Assembly: GCA_030699345.1 (NCBI GenBank)
Contig: JAUYMX010000186.1
Location: 1 to 17,987, forward strand
DNA: 17,987 nucleotides
Source of the DNA: Methylococcaceae bacterium
Lineage (GTDB): Bacteria; Pseudomonadota; Gammaproteobacteria; Methylococcales; Methylomonadaceae
Direction of reading: 5' to 3'
This document shows, piece after piece, positions 16,439-17,987 of this stretch (positions within the stretch are counted from its first letter, which is position 1; every line of letters starts with the position of its first letter). The position numbers and the translations under genes are program-made. The notes under the pieces are model-generated. The model did not search any database, was not told the DNA's origin, and was given only the letters and a program-made list of their open reading frames with translations.

Positions 16439-16487
16439 CCGTCAAACCGTTCATGCTTCGACACACTCAGCACGAACGGTTTGACGG
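16439..16487. repeat. REP-like palindromic intergenic element
   Basis: Perfect 14-base arms (ccgtcaaaccgttc at 16439-16452 and its inverse complement at 16474-16487) flank a 21-base centre. Beyond one A-C mismatch the pairing continues for three more bases (tgc/gca). The centre, cttcgacacactcagcacg, resembles intergenic repeats of the cgttcg...gagcttgtcgaag type that are scattered through many proteobacterial genomes. It lies between convergent DUF2721 and norB and could also act as a bidirectional transcription stop. A smaller hairpin with arms ataac/gttat lies at 16368-16382. Confidence 0.75.
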
Positions 16488-16522
16488 ATCGGGGTTGATT
16501 TTACGATTATCTAGCTTTTGGT

Positions 16523-17987
16523 TTATTGTTGGGTAATCACCTTAGCTTTACGCGTTTCGCCTTTGCCGATGGTTAATAAATCCCAAATCAACAGGCCTAA
16601 ACCAGCCGCTGTAACGACACCGAACAACAAGCGCCAGACCATCGCACTCTGGAATGACGGGTGATTCTGTGCGGTAAAGTAACCGCCCCAAGTAGAGCCT
16701 TCGACCGCGCGCTCGATAAACGATTGCTCATAGCCAGCTATTAACATTGCGATAGTCATTCCCAGCACGCCGACATTGAGCAAGCCTATCGCCCATTTCC
16801 AGCGCCAGGCATTGGCGGTGCCTTCACCCATCCAAATACCGCCGCGCCAATGTTGTATAGCCAGATAGAAGAACGCGATGTTGATGGTGGCATACGCGCC
16901 GAAAAACGCTAAATGCCCGTGTGATGCCGACCATTGGGTGCCGTGGGTGTACATATTGATTTGCGGCAACGTATGCATAAAGCCCCAGACGCCAGCACCG
17001 AAAAAGTTACCGAAAGCGTGGGCGATTACCCAAGCCAGGGCAGGGTGGTTGCCGTTTTTAAAAGCATGGCTGCCGGAGTCATACACCGCATGCACTACCA
17101 TCGCCACCAAGGGAATCGGTTCTAATGCCGAGAAGAATCCGCCGATGGTCAGCCAGTATTCTGGTGTGCCGATCCAGAAATAATGATGCCCCAAGCCTAA
17201 AATGCCAGAGCCGAACATCAACGCAACTTCGATATACAACCAGGTTTGCACGATTTTGCGTCTGACGCCCAGCAGCTTCATCAATGACCAAGCCATGATT
17301 ACGCCGACCAACACTTCCCAGGTAGCTTCCACCCATAAGTGAATTACCCACCACCACCAGTATTGCTCATGGGTGATATTGGTCATATAAAACATACCGG
17401 CCACATATAAACCTGCCAAGGCCACCAAATCCAGCGTTAATACGCCCGCGATACCCGACCACTTACCCTTAGTGAAGGTAGCAACTACGTTATAGAAAAA
17501 GATCAGCATCACGACTACGATGCCAATATCCGCCCAACGTGGGGCTTCAATGTATTCGCGGCCTTCGTTGATAAACCACAGGCTGGAATCTTTGCCCGGC
17601 CCGATCTGCACTAACAAATACACCAGCACCACGACGGTAACTGCGGCGGTTAGCACCCAAAATGCGATATTGCCCAGCTTTAGGCCGACGATTTCGGTCT
17701 GGCTTTCATCTTCCAATAACCAATAGACGCAGCCGATAAAACCGTACAGCATCCAGACGATCATGGCGTTGATATGCACCATGCGGTTGACGTTAAAATC
17801 CAGGATTTCAAACAAAAATCCGGGCCAGATAAACTGGGTCGCGGCCAGCAAGCCAAACAGAATCTGGGCTACAAACAAAATAACGGCTACCGTAAAGTAT
17901 TTAACCGCCAGTTGCTGGCCGTCCGATAAATTGGTGCTGTCTAATGCTACCCAGGTTTTGAAATCCTTAAAATATGCGGTTGTTTTT
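16523..17987 (-). CDS. norB: Nitric oxide reductase large subunit NorB (cNOR-like core), 5' end outside window
   Basis: The minus-strand frame stays open to the window edge. Numbered from the Leu (ttg) codon at 17878, the ligands match P. aeruginosa NorB: haem b His35 (NRMVHIN) and His322; haem b3 His320 (ASHGHLAF); FeB His180, His231 and His232 plus Glu184 (VIHLWVEATWE, GHHYFWIG). Also kept are Glu253 (SALEP) and the GREYIEAP calcium/proton motif (Glu108, Glu111). No His-Tyr pair is present, as expected for an NO reductase. It reduces 2 NO to N2O in the inner membrane. At least 36 residues precede 17878 with no ATG, so the true start lies off-window and ttg is not it. A norC partner, or a fused N-terminal domain, would be upstream. 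Confidence 0.9.
   Translation of the reverse strand, partial: KTTAYFKDFKTWVALDSTNLSDGQQLAVKYFTVAVILFVAQILFGLLAATQFIWPGFLFEILDFNVNRMVHINAMIVWMLYGFIGCVYWLLEDESQTEIVGLKLGNIAFWVLTAAVTVVVLVYLLVQIGPGKDSSLWFINEGREYIEAPRWADIGIVVVMLIFFYNVVATFTKGKWSGIAGVLTLDLVALAGLYVAGMFYMTNITHEQYWWWWVIHLWVEATWEVLVGVIMAWSLMKLLGVRRKIVQTWLYIEVALMFGSGILGLGHHYFWIGTPEYWLTIGGFFSALEPIPLVAMVVHAVYDSGSHAFKNGNHPALAWVIAHAFGNFFGAGVWGFMHTLPQINMYTHGTQWSASHGHLAFFGAYATINIAFFYLAIQHWRGGIWMGEGTANAWRWKWAIGLLNVGVLGMTIAMLIAGYEQSFIERAVEGSTWGGYFTAQNHPSFQSAMVWRLLFGVVTAAGLGLLIWDLLTIGKGETRKAKVITQQ

Noticed and set aside
17876..17878. ttg start codon for norB
   Set aside because: The frame continues upstream with conserved-looking sequence (KYFTVAVI), there is no ribosome site, and the core helix would be cut.
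16523..17987. NO dismutase (Nod) instead of NO reductase
   Set aside because: As I recall them, Nod proteins have substituted metal-site ligands; here all three FeB histidines and the Glu are canonical.

Overview
The window reads as chromosomal DNA of a Gram-negative proteobacterium. Outer-membrane and periplasmic proteins, an XrtA/PEP-CTERM-type exopolysaccharide (EPS) locus and a B-family haem-copper oxidase next to a nitric oxide reductase all fit this. A gammaproteobacterium, possibly a methanotroph of the Methylococcales or a relative, is my best guess. No marker gene in the window proves it.

Bases 1-11491 are one long plus-strand EPS gene block with short gaps and several overlaps. In order it encodes: the end of a Wzz-like chain-length determinant; a BY-type tyrosine autokinase; an outer-membrane beta-barrel; an AAA ATPase of the ExeA/GspA type; a UDP-GlcNAc 2-epimerase (WecB); a DUF3473 polysaccharide deacetylase; a FemAB/GNAT-fold acyltransferase; a GT4 glycosyltransferase; an asparagine-synthetase-like amidotransferase; and a second GT4 glycosyltransferase. 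These families recur together in XrtA (exosortase A) EPS loci. Together they would make sugar precursors, assemble and decorate the repeat unit, control chain length and export polymer through the outer membrane. Exosortase XrtA itself, a polymerase and a flippase are not in the window. The first ~3 kb is visibly more AT-rich than the rest.

Bases 11492-11948 are non-coding, with a perfect 8-4-8 palindrome and a plausible promoter. They lead into a compact four-gene plus-strand operon (11949-14974) for a ba3-type terminal oxidase: a 47-residue subunit IIa-like protein, CuA subunit II, subunit I with all haem and CuB ligands, and a dihaem cytochrome c.

Bases 14975-17987 hold a convergent gap with two stem-loops, a minus-strand group 1 truncated haemoglobin with a long internal insertion, a divergent plus-strand DUF2721 membrane protein, a REP-like palindrome, and a minus-strand nitric oxide reductase NorB whose 5' end lies beyond the window. 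The right-hand third therefore looks like a low-oxygen/NO respiration and protection neighbourhood beside an EPS locus. No tRNA, rRNA, CRISPR array, transposase or integrase was seen.
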